Made by a program: the position numbers and the translations under genes
NCBI RefSeq assembly: GCF_015482775.1
Contig: NZ_CP058214.1
Location: 3,028,501-3,092,500, forward strand
DNA length: 64,000 nt
Source of the DNA: Kaustia mangrovi
GTDB taxonomy: Bacteria; Pseudomonadota; Alphaproteobacteria; Rhizobiales; Im1
Reading direction: 5' to 3'
The notes under the pieces: model-generated
Seen by the model: only the letters and a program-made list of their open reading frames with translations
Databases searched by the model: none
Told to the model about the DNA's origin: nothing
Part shown: piece by piece, positions 31,518-40,410 of the stretch
How positions within the stretch are numbered: the first letter of the stretch is position 1
Layout of the letters: each line of letters starts with the position of its first letter

Positions 31518-32015
31518 ATGGCGCGCTCGGGAAAGCTCGACAAAGTCGACTGGCGCATCCTGCAGGAGCTGCAGAATGACGCCCGCATCACCAATGTGGA
31601 ACTGGCGCGCCGGGCGGGCATCTCGCCGCCGCCCTGCCTCAGGCGCGTGCGCGCGCTGGAGGAGGCCGGCCTGATCGAGGGCTATCGCGCCGTGCTGTCG
31701 TCGGACAAGCTCGGCTTCGAGGTCACCATGTTCGCCATGATCGGGCTGCACAGCCAGGCGGAGAGCGACCTGGTGGCCTTCGACGAGTATGTCAGCGCCG
31801 CGCCCATCGTGCGCGAGGTCTACATGCTCTCCGGCGAGATCGATTTCCTGCTCAAATGCGTCGCCCACGACATCCATGCGGTGCAGGACTTCGTCGGCCA
31901 GCTCACCGCGCTCCCCAATGTCGCCAACGTCAAGACCCGCCTCATGCTGCGCGCCACGAAATACGAGCCGGGCGTGCCCGTGGAGCTCGTGGACCCGGAG
32001 ATGGACGGGGGCTGA
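31518..32015 (+). CDS. Lrp/AsnC family transcriptional regulator
   Basis: A 165-residue regulator: DNA-binding residues 10-55 (VDWRILQELQNDARITNVELARRAGISPPPCLRRVRALEEAGLIEGY) and a C-terminal RAM ligand-binding domain with FAMIGLHSQAESDLVAF and MLSGEIDFLLKCVAHDI. Closest in style to the small Lrp proteins that sense amino acids and control amino acid metabolism. The ATG lacks a clear ribosome site. A TATAAT sequence lies at 31473-31478, 40 bases upstream, but without a good -35 element. Confidence 0.9.
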   Translation: MARSGKLDKVDWRILQELQNDARITNVELARRAGISPPPCLRRVRALEEAGLIEGYRAVLSSDKLGFEVTMFAMIGLHSQAESDLVAFDEYVSAAPIVREVYMLSGEIDFLLKCVAHDIHAVQDFVGQLTALPNVANVKTRLMLRATKYEPGVPVELVDPEMDGG

Positions 32016-32024
32016 GGCGCTGGG

Positions 32025-32189
32025 CTCCCGCCTTCGCGGGAGAGAGCGGAGGACATCGGGGAGACCCTTTGCCCCTTGCCGCTCATGCCCGCGGAGGCGG
32101 GCATCCATGAGGCCTTGCCACGTGTCGCGGACGCCCGATGGATTGCCGGGACAAGCCCGGCAAACGGGAAAGCGGTCTCCACCTTTCCC
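32025..32189. repeat. Cluster of four short palindromic repeats
   Basis: Four hairpins in a row fill the gap between two convergent genes: CTCCCGC/GCGGGAG (32025-32042), ATGCCCGC/GCGGGCAT (32085-32104), TTGCCGGG/CCCGGCAA around ACAAG (32143-32163), and GGGAAAG/CTTTCCC around CGGTCTCCAC (32166-32189). The third resembles 16951-16981, and the fourth resembles part of the element at 58059-58103 (shared GGTCTCCAC and TTTCC). Confidence 0.7.
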
Positions 32190-32199
32190 GAAAGTGCAT

Positions 32200-33573
32200 C
32201 TAGCGGTGCATAATCGCGACCGGCACGCCGGCCTCCGCACCGGGAATGTCGGTGGTGGCGATCTCCGGCTCGCGCGGCGGCACATAGCCCTGCGTGCGGG
32301 CGAGCTCATAGGCGTCGAGGGTGGCCAGCGCGCGCGTGCGGAGCGCCTTGTTGTGCTTTTCCAGCTTCGCCGACAGGTTCACCGCCGGGCCGATCACGGT
32401 GTATTCGAGCCGCTTCTCGTCGCCGACGGCGCCGAAGACGATCTCGCCGGCGGCGACCGCGGCGTTGACGGCAAGCGCCGGCAGCCGGTCGCCGGGCGCG
32501 CCCCAGCGGGCCGCCTCCTCCATGACCGCATCCATCGCGGCCAGGGCGTCCGCGGCGAAGCGATCGGCCTCGGCCGTCGCCCCGAAGGTCGCCATGATGC
32601 CGTCGCCCAGGAACTTGTCGATGGTGCCGCCATGGGCCTGGATGATCGGGATCAGGCGGCGCTGATACTCCGCGAGCATGGTCATGACCCGGTCGGCGTC
32701 CTCGCTGGCGGCGAGCGCGGTGAAGCCGCGAATGTCGATATTGAGGACCGCCGCCTGGCGCTTCACGCCCTCGCCGGCCGCGATGGGCCGGTCGGCGCCG
32801 CGAATGCGCGCGGCCACGCCCGCATCGAAGAAGCGGGACAGGTCCTCCGCCGCCGCGCCCTCGCTCACCGCGCGCACCAGCAGCCCGTGGGCGCGCTTCA
32901 GGGCGAGTGCGAGGATGGCCGTGACCATGAGGATGGAGATGATCTTGTCGAACTCCGCCCCGATCAGGATGGCGTTGGAGGTGAGATACTCCACATAGTC
33001 GCGGGTGATCATCATGTCCGCCGGGTCGGCGGTGATGACATAGGCGACGAGGCCGAGCCAGCCGAGCGCGGCGATCAGCCCCGCCGCGACCACGAAGCGC
33101 GCCTGGAAGCGCAGCGTCCTGAGCGCGATGAAGATGAAGATATAGAGGACCGTCGGCGCCTTGAGGTAGAAGGAGGCCGGCTGCTCGTACTGGATGTGGA
33201 AGCTCCAGATCAGCACCATGAGCAGCGCGATATCGACGACGATGGAGGCATAGACCGCCCAGTTCGGCAGGCCCCGGCGGACCGCCCAGGCAAGCCCCGC
33301 GAGATTGACCGCGAGATAGCCGGCGAGCGCGTAGGGAACGGGCGAGAAGGCGGTGCCGGCATCGGTCTTCGGCGAGATCGCGTAGAGCGTGCCGAACACG
33401 ATCACCACGGCGAGCTGGATCAGCTTGACCAGCACCTCGCTGGAATTGTCCTGCCGGGCGATGGTCGCCAGTACGCGCGCGGGCAGCCTGTCCGTCTCCC
33501 GGCGCATGGCAAGGCTTGCGAGCGCATCGCGAAGCGGGCTGCGCTCGCCGGGCCCGGTCACAATGCGATGCAC
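32200..33573 (-). CDS. Membrane-bound class III nucleotide (adenylate/guanylate) cyclase
   Basis: A 457-residue protein with about six membrane spans between residues 48 and 230, followed by a cyclase catalytic domain at about 274-410. The metal-binding aspartates are D280 (AVLNIDIRGF) and D324 (GTIDKFLGDGIMATFG). EKRLEYTVIGPAVNLSAKLE is the family substrate loop, with proline where the IGD/T position usually carries an adenine-contacting aspartate or threonine. The GTG start overlaps the MBL gene by 16 bases; ATG 33507 is an alternative without overlap. The product, cAMP or cGMP, cannot be fixed from sequence. Confidence 0.88.
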   Translation of the reverse strand: MHRIVTGPGERSPLRDALASLAMRRETDRLPARVLATIARQDNSSEVLVKLIQLAVVIVFGTLYAISPKTDAGTAFSPVPYALAGYLAVNLAGLAWAVRRGLPNWAVYASIVVDIALLMVLIWSFHIQYEQPASFYLKAPTVLYIFIFIALRTLRFQARFVVAAGLIAALGWLGLVAYVITADPADMMITRDYVEYLTSNAILIGAEFDKIISILMVTAILALALKRAHGLLVRAVSEGAAAEDLSRFFDAGVAARIRGADRPIAAGEGVKRQAAVLNIDIRGFTALAASEDADRVMTMLAEYQRRLIPIIQAHGGTIDKFLGDGIMATFGATAEADRFAADALAAMDAVMEEAARWGAPGDRLPALAVNAAVAAGEIVFGAVGDEKRLEYTVIGPAVNLSAKLEKHNKALRTRALATLDAYELARTQGYVPPREPEIATTDIPGAEAGVPVAIMHR

Positions 33574-34388
33574 AAGCCCTCGCGCGCGGCGATAGTGCTG
33601 GCGCGTGCGGCCTGTGCCTCCTTCTCGATGGCGGCGAGACGGTCGTCGTCATGGTCGGGATTGTGGTGGAACATCACAAGCTGCTTGGCGCCGGCGAGTT
33701 CGCACAGCGCCGTTCCCTCCCGCCAGGTGGAATGGCCGTAGCCCTTGCAGCAGGCGAACTCGTTGTCGGTGAAGGTCGTGTCGTAGATGACCAGATCGGC
33801 CCCCTCGATGAGCGCGAGCACCGCCTCGTCGTGCCGGCCGGGCGTGTGTTCGGTATCGGTCACGTAGCAGGCGGTGCGCCCGCCCCAGGTGACGCGATAG
33901 CCGGCCGAGCCGTTGCAATGGGTCAGCCGCGCGGTATCGATCCGGAGGCCCTCATGGGGAGCGAGCGTGTCGCCGGCTGTGAAGTCCTCGTAGAGGAGAC
34001 GGGCCTTGAACATGTCGGGCGCGATCGGGAAATAGGGCGCGTGCATGTAGCCCTCGAGCATCTCCTTCGTGGTGACGCCGTCGAGATGGTGGCCCGACCA
34101 CAGCCGGACCGTCGTTTTCGAATGGTAGAAAGGCGCGAAGAAGGGCAGGCCCTCTATGTGGTCGTAGTGGCAATGGCTGAAGAAGAGGTCGATCCGGTCG
34201 ACACCGTCCTCCACGAGCCGGTTGCCGAGGTCACGCAGGCCGGTGCCGCCGTCGAAGACGAGCACATGGTCGCCGCAGCGCATTTCGACACACGGCGTGT
34301 TGCCGCCATAACGGCTGTAGCGTTCGCCGCCGCAGGCCAGGCTTCCGCGCACGCCCCAGAAGCGGACAAGGAACTGATCGCTCACCAT
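33558..34388 (-). CDS. MBL-fold metallohydrolase
   Basis: A 276-residue metallo-beta-lactamase-fold hydrolase. It starts with FLVRFWGVRGSLACGG, typical of the phosphodiesterase-like branch, and has the HxHxDH zinc motif FSHCHYDHIEG at about residue 92, a later TDTEHTPG and C-terminal FHHNPDHDD. These features recall cyclic-nucleotide phosphodiesterase-like MBL proteins. It is directly upstream of, and overlaps, the membrane cyclase gene, so degradation of that enzyme's product is a natural hypothesis. Substrate otherwise unknown. Confidence 0.85.
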   Translation of the reverse strand: MVSDQFLVRFWGVRGSLACGGERYSRYGGNTPCVEMRCGDHVLVFDGGTGLRDLGNRLVEDGVDRIDLFFSHCHYDHIEGLPFFAPFYHSKTTVRLWSGHHLDGVTTKEMLEGYMHAPYFPIAPDMFKARLLYEDFTAGDTLAPHEGLRIDTARLTHCNGSAGYRVTWGGRTACYVTDTEHTPGRHDEAVLALIEGADLVIYDTTFTDNEFACCKGYGHSTWREGTALCELAGAKQLVMFHHNPDHDDDRLAAIEKEAQAARASTIAAREGLCIAL

Positions 34389-34541
34389 GGTCGCCCAGGT
34401 TGCTCCTTACATGATTGTAGCGGCCCGTAGCGAGCCAGCCCCCGTCTCCGCTCCAAGGTTAAGGACGAGACGGTGCCGTTTGCAACGGGGATCGAACTTT
34501 CGTAAACGAGAGGGCAGTCGCGAACCGGTTGTCTGAAGGTC

Positions 34542-35168
34542 ATGCCCGAGCTTTCCACACCGCTCCATCTGGACAAGCTGCGCAAGGCGCGCGAGCGCGG
34601 CCTGATCGACCGGCACGGCCTCTACGGGCTGCAATGGGGCGACCCGGACGAGCGTCCGGATCTGCGCGGCGTGCGCGACCGCTTCGTGTGGCCCTTCGTC
34701 CATCCCGACCGGGTGGCGGTCGAGATCGGGCCCGGCGGCGGGCGCTGGACGCGCTATCTCCTGCCCTGCCGGATGGTCTATGTGGTCGACTACCACCAGG
34801 AGCTGCTCGACCTGCTCGCCCAGAGCTTCCGCGCGCCCAACCTGGCGTTCGTGAAGAATGGCGGCACCGACTTTCCGGGCATTCCGGCAGGCGGCGTCGA
34901 TTTCGTCTTCTCCTACGGGACCTTCGTGCATTTCGAGCTGGACCTGATCGCGCGCTATCTCGACGAGATCGCCGGGATCGTGCGGCCGGGCGGGGATGTG
35001 GTGATCCAGTATGCCGACAAGACGAAGCCGGTGGGCGAGGCGACGCCGAGCTTCGGCGATTGCGATCCCGAGCGCATGGCCGCGCTCTGCCGGGATCGCG
35101 GCTACACCATCCTCGAACAGGATGACGCTTTGTTGAACAATAGCGGGATTGTGAGGCTCACCCGCTAG
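34542..35168 (+). CDS. Class I SAM-dependent methyltransferase
   Basis: A 208-residue protein with motif I VAVEIGPGGGRWTRYLLP (about residues 63-80), acidic residue in VVDYHQELLDLL and motif IV-like VDFVFSYGTFVHFELD. It is a small Rossmann methyltransferase with no recognition domain, so substrate is not predictable. The ATG follows GAAGGTC. It is followed by a second, differently built methyltransferase-like gene 69 bases later; the pair is divergent from the MBL/cyclase operon. Confidence 0.85.
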   Translation: MPELSTPLHLDKLRKARERGLIDRHGLYGLQWGDPDERPDLRGVRDRFVWPFVHPDRVAVEIGPGGGRWTRYLLPCRMVYVVDYHQELLDLLAQSFRAPNLAFVKNGGTDFPGIPAGGVDFVFSYGTFVHFELDLIARYLDEIAGIVRPGGDVVIQYADKTKPVGEATPSFGDCDPERMAALCRDRGYTILEQDDALLNNSGIVRLTR

Positions 35169-35237
35169 ACGGACTTGCGTCCGGGCCTGTCCGGGCGCAC
35201 ACAGCCCGCTTCAGGGGCGAAGGGACACAGAGGCGAC

Positions 35238-35759
35238 ATGTCGAGACTGGACTCGTTCATCAGGCGGATCACGGCACAGCGGGAATGCCTGAACGAGGCG
35301 GCCCGCGCAATCGAGGGGCTCGACGGCGTCGTCTTCGAGCTCGGCCTCGGCAATGGCCGCACCTATCATCACCTCAGGGAGCGGCTGCCGGACCGCGAGA
35401 TCTTCGTCTTCGAGCGCTCCCCGGCCGCCCATCCCGACTGCATGCCCGACGCGGAGCACCTGTTCGTCGGCGACGTCCACGACACGCTGCCGGCCGCCGT
35501 CGAGCGCTTCCGGGGGCAGGTGGCGCTGCTCCATTGCGACCTCGGCACGGGCGACCTCGCGGGCAACAGGCGCCTCGCCGACTTCATCTCCGAAACCATT
35601 CCGCCGCTCATGGCGCCGGGGGCGCTGGTGCTCACCGATCCGGCCTTCGACCTGCCGCAGGCGGAGCGCCAGGCCCTGCCGGACGGGGTGGAGCCTGACC
35701 GCTACTATGTCTATCGCTGGCCGGGCCGGACGGCGGAGACGGCGCGCGCCGCCGGCTGA
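35238..35759 (+). CDS. SAM-dependent methyltransferase-like protein (small family)
   Basis: A 173-residue protein resembling the small bacterial family Methyltransf_17. The putative cofactor motif is VVFELGLGNGRTYHHLRERLP (about residues 29-49), followed by an acidic ERSPAAHPDC and ALLHCDLGTGDLAGN. The C-terminal YYVYRW is also typical of that family. The start ATG gives the family's usual N-terminus MSRLDSFIRRITAQRECL; the upstream extension would be proline/glycine-rich and lacks a ribosome site. Substrate unknown. Confidence 0.75.
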   Translation: MSRLDSFIRRITAQRECLNEAARAIEGLDGVVFELGLGNGRTYHHLRERLPDREIFVFERSPAAHPDCMPDAEHLFVGDVHDTLPAAVERFRGQVALLHCDLGTGDLAGNRRLADFISETIPPLMAPGALVLTDPAFDLPQAERQALPDGVEPDRYYVYRWPGRTAETARAAG

Positions 35760-35777
35760 GCCGCCCCCGGACCTCCG

Positions 35778-36557
35778 TCAGTTGCGCAGGACGGTCCGAC
35801 CGTTCAGGGGCTGCAGCGGCCGCGCATTGTTGGGATAGAATGTCCGGAACGCCTCGATCTGGTCGCTGGAGAAGGCGACCGGATGCTCGAGGATGTACCA
35901 GGCCACGCCTTCCGTGCAGGGCGGCGTCGTCAGCGAGCCGATCAGCGTATAGTGGCCGGTGACCTTCGGCAGGAGGCCGGAAGCGTCGATGGTCGCGCCG
36001 TTGCGGGCCACGCGCACCTCGCCCTTGCCGGGCGCATCGTCGAGGATCCGGGCGAAGGTCGGGTTGGCCTCGCCCCGTTCCACGAGGACGGCGAGGACCG
36101 CGAGCGTGCCGTCGGCGGCGCGGTTCACGAAATGCACCTCCATCGGATAGCGCTCCCCCGCGATCTCGTGCTCGCTCGGGCTGTGGAAATGGACCTGCAG
36201 CAGGTGGAAGGTCCGGCCGGCGACGGAGAGCGTGCTGCCCGGCGCATAGTCGAGCTGGATCGTGTGCCCGTTATTGACGATGCGCTGCGGCGTCGGCTTG
36301 TAGTCGATCTCGAGCGGCGTTCCGCCCCTCGTGACCCTGTCGGCAATATCGACCGGGGACTGGGTGCGGCCGCGGCCGCAGGTCTCGAAGGCGGGGTCGA
36401 GCTCGCTCCAGCGGGTCGGTCCGTTCTGGCCGGCATAGTCCCAGGACGTCTTGCCGGAGGCCGGCATGGACAGGCCCGGCGCGGCGGTGGCCGCAACGGA
36501 CAGGACAAGGGCTGCGAGGGCGGACAGGCGGCGCTTTGCGGGGGCGGGTGTCGTCAT
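35778..36557 (-). CDS. Alpha-type carbonic anhydrase, periplasmic
   Basis: A 259-residue enzyme converting CO2 and bicarbonate. A signal peptide covers about residues 1-31 (LSALAALVLSVAATAAPGLS). Zinc ligands are H123 and H125 (QVHFHSPSEH) and H142 (MEVHFVN); H98 in NNGHTIQL fits the proton-shuttle position. TTPPCTEGVAW near the C-terminus holds the conserved threonine and the second cysteine of the disulfide with C60. The start is at the ATG after CAGGGAGTTCCGACG. A single gene, separated from the exporter operon by about 110 bases. Confidence 0.93.
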   Translation of the reverse strand: MTTPAPAKRRLSALAALVLSVAATAAPGLSMPASGKTSWDYAGQNGPTRWSELDPAFETCGRGRTQSPVDIADRVTRGGTPLEIDYKPTPQRIVNNGHTIQLDYAPGSTLSVAGRTFHLLQVHFHSPSEHEIAGERYPMEVHFVNRAADGTLAVLAVLVERGEANPTFARILDDAPGKGEVRVARNGATIDASGLLPKVTGHYTLIGSLTTPPCTEGVAWYILEHPVAFSSDQIEAFRTFYPNNARPLQPLNGRTVLRN

Positions 36558-36670
36558 CGTCGGAACTCCCTGCTTCAGTTGGTGAACTGCGCAGGCAGTG
36601 GTTCCATGGGGCGAACCTATAGGAAAATCGCTTTTGGGAATAATCCCCGCGTCTTGCGCGAAAGGACGCC

Positions 36671-37810
36671 TCAGTCGAGCGTGCGCCGGTAGCGCAGGAG
36701 GGCGACCGTGGCGACGATGGCGAGGATCGCCACGATGGGCCACAGGCTGGCTGCGATGTCGGGCAGCGTGTTGCCCTTCAGAAGCACGCCGCGCACGATG
36801 CGCAGGAAATGGGTGAGCGGCAGCGCGGTGCCGATCCATTGCGCCCATTCCGGCATGCCGCGGAAGGGGAACATGAAGCCCGACAGGAGGATCGAGGGCA
36901 GGAAGAAGAAGAAGGTCATCTGCATCGCCTGCATCTGGCTCTTGGCGATGGTGGAGAAGGTGTAGCCGAGCGTCAGGTTGGTCGCGATGAAGACGACGAG
37001 GCCGACGAAGAGCGCGGTCAGCGAGCCGAGCATCGGCACGCCGAAGACGAATTTCGCCGCGCCGAGAATGATCGCCACCTGGATGAAGCCAATGCCGATA
37101 TAGGGCGTGATCTTGCCGACCATCACCTGGAGCGGGCCGACCGGCATGGCGAGCAGGTTCTCCATCGTGCCGCGCTCCACCTCGCGGGTGAGCGAGATGG
37201 CGGTCATGAGCGTGAGCGTCATGGTGAGGATGACGCCGAGCAGTCCCGGCACGATGTTGTAGCGGGTGATGCCTTCCGGGTTGTAGAGCCGGTGGAGCAC
37301 CACATCGACCGGCGGCGGCTGATAGGCGAGCGCGGAGGAGGGCCCCTTCAGGTCGTCGCGCAGGGCGTTCTGCACGATCTGGCCGAAGGCGCCGACCGCA
37401 TTGGACGCCGCCGCCGGGTCGGTGGCGTCCGCCTGGAGCAGGATCTCCGGCCTCAGCCCGCGGATCGTGTCGCGCCGGAAGTCGGGCGGCAGGGACACGA
37501 TGAAGGAGACCTCGCCGCGCGCGATGAGGCGGCGCGCCTCCGCCTCGCTCGCCACCGTGTCGCGAATGTCGAAATAGTCCGAATTGGTCATCGCCGCGGA
37601 GATCGAGCGGGCGAACGGCCCCTCGTCGGCGATGACGAGCGCGGTCGGCAGGTGCTTGGGGTCGGTGTTGATGGCGAAGCCGAACAGGATGAGCTGCATG
37701 ATCGGGATGCCGATCATCATGGCGAAGGTCAGCCGGTCGCGCTTGAGCTGGATCAGCTCCTTGATCAGGATCGCCGCGGTCCTGCGCCAGAACGGGCCGA
37801 TGCGCGTCAT
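36671..37810 (-). CDS. ABC-2 type transporter permease (YbhR/YhhJ-like)
   Basis: A 379-residue membrane protein with one N-terminal span, a large periplasmic domain (about residues 45-175) and five C-terminal spans, the layout of YbhS/YbhR/YhhJ permeases. EVERGTMENLLAMPVGPLQVMVGKI is the coupling-helix region. It is the last gene of a four-gene exporter operon (TetR, HlyD-like, ATPase, permease) and its ATG overlaps the ATPase stop (ATGA). Only one permease gene is present, so it may act as a homodimer. Such pumps expel drugs or other toxic compounds; the substrate is unknown. Confidence 0.92.
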   Translation of the reverse strand: MTRIGPFWRRTAAILIKELIQLKRDRLTFAMMIGIPIMQLILFGFAINTDPKHLPTALVIADEGPFARSISAAMTNSDYFDIRDTVASEAEARRLIARGEVSFIVSLPPDFRRDTIRGLRPEILLQADATDPAAASNAVGAFGQIVQNALRDDLKGPSSALAYQPPPVDVVLHRLYNPEGITRYNIVPGLLGVILTMTLTLMTAISLTREVERGTMENLLAMPVGPLQVMVGKITPYIGIGFIQVAIILGAAKFVFGVPMLGSLTALFVGLVVFIATNLTLGYTFSTIAKSQMQAMQMTFFFFLPSILLSGFMFPFRGMPEWAQWIGTALPLTHFLRIVRGVLLKGNTLPDIAASLWPIVAILAIVATVALLRYRRTLD

Positions 37811-38727
37811 CGCCTGTCGTCCCCGTGCTCGCTCATGAGGCGGATGAAGACGTCCTCCAGGCTCGTCTCGCCGCGGCTGATCGTGATGCCGTTGGTTGCC
37901 GCCAGCGCGTCGAGGCTCGCCTGCAGGCGGGCCGGATCGCTGCCGACCACATGGAGCTCCGCCCCGAAGGGGGCGACCTGCTCCACGCCGTCGAGCGTGC
38001 GGATGCGGTCGGCGAGCGTGGCGGTCTGCTTGCCGCGCACGACGAAGGTCGACAGCCCGGAGCCGGCGATGACCTCCTCCGCCGTGCCGCGCGCGACGAC
38101 GGTGCCGTAGGAGATATAGACGATGCGGTGGCAGCGCTCCGCCTCGTCCATGTAATGGGTGGAGACGAGCACGGTCAGCCCGTCGGCCGCCAGATGGTGG
38201 ATCTGGTCCCAGAACTCGCGGCGCGCCTTGGGGTCGACGCCGGCGGTCGGCTCATCGAGCAGCAGGAGCTTCGGCCCGTGCATGACGCTCGCCGCCAGCG
38301 CCAGGCGCTGCTTCCAGCCGCCCGACAATGTGCCGGCGAGCTGGTCGTTGCGGCCCGAGAGCCCGAGCTCATCCAGCGTCCGGTCGACATGCTCGCGGCG
38401 CGGCGTGAGCCCGTAGAGCCTGGCCACGAAGTCGAGGTTCTCGCGGATCGTCAGGTCCTCGTAGAAGCTGAAGCGCTGCGTCATGTAGCCGATATTCAGC
38501 TTGATGCGGTCGCTCTCGCGCACGATGTCGTAGCCCAGGCACCGCCCGGAGCCCTCGTCCGGCGTCAGGAGGCCGGTGAGCATGCGGATCGTGGTGGTCT
38601 TGCCGGAACCGTTGGGGCCGAGGAAGCCGACGATCTCGCCCTCCGCCACGTCGAGCGAGATGTGGTCGACCACCGTATGGTCGCCGAACCGCTTGGTGAG
38701 CCCCTCCGCCTCGATCGCATTGGCCAT
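37807..38727 (-). CDS. ABC exporter ATPase subunit
   Basis: A 306-residue ATPase: Walker A GPNGSGKTT (about residue 37), signature LSGGWKQRLALAA, Walker B LLLLDEPTAGVD, H-loop STHYMDEAERC. After the nucleotide-binding domain comes the about 80-residue extension common in ABC-2 exporters of the DrrA/YbhF group. Unlike E. coli YbhF it has only one ABC domain, so it would dimerise. It directly abuts the HlyD-like gene (start and stop adjacent) and overlaps the permease gene. Confidence 0.93.
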   Translation of the reverse strand: MANAIEAEGLTKRFGDHTVVDHISLDVAEGEIVGFLGPNGSGKTTTIRMLTGLLTPDEGSGRCLGYDIVRESDRIKLNIGYMTQRFSFYEDLTIRENLDFVARLYGLTPRREHVDRTLDELGLSGRNDQLAGTLSGGWKQRLALAASVMHGPKLLLLDEPTAGVDPKARREFWDQIHHLAADGLTVLVSTHYMDEAERCHRIVYISYGTVVARGTAEEVIAGSGLSTFVVRGKQTATLADRIRTLDGVEQVAPFGAELHVVGSDPARLQASLDALAATNGITISRGETSLEDVFIRLMSEHGDDRR

Positions 38728-39696
38728 TCACGGGCCTCCGGGCGAGAGCGCGACGTCGACGGGCTGGCCGGGCTTGAGGGCGGCCGCCGGTCCCGTCGGC
38801 ACCGCCTCCACCTTGTAGACGAGCTTCTTGCGGCTCTCCACGGAGAAGATGACCGGCGGGGTGTATTCGGCCTCGTCCGACACGAAGCTGATCCGTGCGC
38901 GCAGGGGTTGCGGGCAGCCGTCGCAGCTCACCGTCACCTCCTCGCCGAGCGAGACGGCGGACAGCCCCGCCTCCGGCACGAAGAAGCGGATCTTGCGGTT
39001 GTCCGGCGGCAGGAGGGAGACGACGGGCCGGCCCGCGGGGACGATCTCGCCCTCGCGGTAGAAGATCTCCTGCACCTGGCCGGCGCGCGGCGCGGACTGG
39101 GTGAGGTCGTCGAGCTCGGTGGCGACCGCGTCGAGGGTGGCGCGGGCGGCGTTCACATTGCGCCGCGACGCCTCGATCTCGTCCTCGCGCGCGGGCAGGC
39201 GGGCGGTCTCCAGCTCGCGCTTGAGCCGTTCCAGCTCGGCCTTGGCGACGTCGCGGCTCATGCGGGCATCGTCGAGCTGGCTCTGGGAGGCGACATGCTC
39301 GCCGGTGAGCCGGTCGATGCGCTTGTACTGGGCGTCGGCGAGCGCGAGCCGGGCGCGGGCCTCGTCGACCTGCGCCTCGATCACCGCGATCTCCAGGGGG
39401 CGCTTGCCCTTGAGGAGGTTCTGGAGCTCGGCCTCGGCCTGCTTGAGCCGCGCGGCGGCCTCCGTCCGGCGCGCCTCCGCCTGCTTCGGGTCGAGCCCGA
39501 ACAGCCGGTCGCCGGCCTCCACCGCGTCGCCGGCGGCGACGTTCAGCGTGGCGAGCTGGCCGGTCACCTTGGCGCCGACGAGCAGGAACTCGCCCTCCAC
39601 ATAGCCCTGATAGGGGCGCGAGGCCGGGTCCTCGCCGCAGGCGGCAAGCGCGAGGGACAGGGCAAGGCCGAGCGCGATGGCGGCGATGCGGGTCAT
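38728..39696 (-). CDS. HlyD/YbhG-like membrane fusion lipoprotein
   Basis: A 322-residue periplasmic adaptor. The signal peptide ends LALSLALAACGED, a lipobox with the acylated cysteine near residue 20. It is followed by the biotinyl-lipoyl half (GYVEGEFLLVGAKVTGQLATLNVAAGDAVEAGDRLF), a coiled-coil hairpin (about residues 75-200, rich in EAEL/ARA heptads) and the barrel part. It links the inner-membrane ABC pump to the outer membrane. Its ATG overlaps the TetR stop by four bases. Confidence 0.9.
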   Translation of the reverse strand: MTRIAAIALGLALSLALAACGEDPASRPYQGYVEGEFLLVGAKVTGQLATLNVAAGDAVEAGDRLFGLDPKQAEARRTEAAARLKQAEAELQNLLKGKRPLEIAVIEAQVDEARARLALADAQYKRIDRLTGEHVASQSQLDDARMSRDVAKAELERLKRELETARLPAREDEIEASRRNVNAARATLDAVATELDDLTQSAPRAGQVQEIFYREGEIVPAGRPVVSLLPPDNRKIRFFVPEAGLSAVSLGEEVTVSCDGCPQPLRARISFVSDEAEYTPPVIFSVESRKKLVYKVEAVPTGPAAALKPGQPVDVALSPGGP

Positions 39697-40400
39697 GGCC
39701 GAGCGCTCCCGTCGGAGAAGATCGCGGTGATATGCGCGTTGACCGCGGCCTTCGTCGCCGCCAGCCGCTCCGGCGTGATCTCCTCCCAGCCGAGCCGGCG
39801 CAGCACGCCCGCATGCGCGACGCGGAAGACGAGCACCTGGCCGATGAGGGCGAAGGCGCGGATCTTCGTCTCCTCCGCGTCCGCCGGCAGGCCCGCGAGC
39901 CGTCCGACGAGCCGGCAGAGCGCGGAATGCCCGATACGCATGACGCCCTCGTAGAAGATGTCGAAGGCGGGCGAGGGGTCCATCTGTTCGCGGATGATGA
40001 AGCGCGCCCACGGGGCCGCCTGCGTGCCGCCGACCAGAAGGTCGCAGAACCGGTCCATGAGCGCGTGGAGCTGGGCGAGCACCGCCGCGCGCGGGGCCTT
40101 GGGGTCGGCGAGGACGGTCTCGACCTCGGCGAAGGCCGGCAGCATGCGCTGGCCGATCTCGTCGGCGACATGCTTGGCGACCGCGACATAGAGGCCTTCC
40201 TTGCCGCCGAAATGATAGGGGATCGAGGCGAGGTTCACCCCCGCCGCGGTGGCGATGGCACGCGTGGTCGCGCCCTCATAGCCCTGCCGCCCGAACAGGT
40301 CGAGCCCCGCCGCCACCAGCCGCGCCCGCGTCGCCTCGCGGTCGGCCTCTCCCGGCCCGCCGGCCCTCCGCCGCGATGTCGATGTGCGATCGTCCGTCAT
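39693..40400 (-). CDS. TetR family regulator with CerR-type C-terminal domain
   Basis: A 235-residue repressor. The helix-turn-helix is TRARLVAAGLDLFGRQGYEGATTRAIATAAGVNLASIPYHFGGKEGLY (residues 24-71), with the SIPYHF recognition helix of the CecR/CerR (DUF1956) group. In E. coli the homologous CecR controls the ybhGFSR exporter, and here the gene heads the equivalent operon, so autoregulation and repression of the pump are likely. Two inverted repeats lie just upstream of its start. Confidence 0.92.
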   Translation of the reverse strand: MTDDRTSTSRRRAGGPGEADREATRARLVAAGLDLFGRQGYEGATTRAIATAAGVNLASIPYHFGGKEGLYVAVAKHVADEIGQRMLPAFAEVETVLADPKAPRAAVLAQLHALMDRFCDLLVGGTQAAPWARFIIREQMDPSPAFDIFYEGVMRIGHSALCRLVGRLAGLPADAEETKIRAFALIGQVLVFRVAHAGVLRRLGWEEITPERLAATKAAVNAHITAIFSDGSARP

Positions 40401-40410
40401 CCCGATACGG

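Noticed and set aside
31789-33741. Plus-strand 650-codon frame across the Lrp gene end and opposite the cyclase
   Set aside because: Overlaps two solid genes and a repeat cluster; no domain.
37825-39954. Plus-strand 709-codon frame opposite the ABC exporter genes
   Set aside because: Shadow of three confidently assigned overlapping genes.
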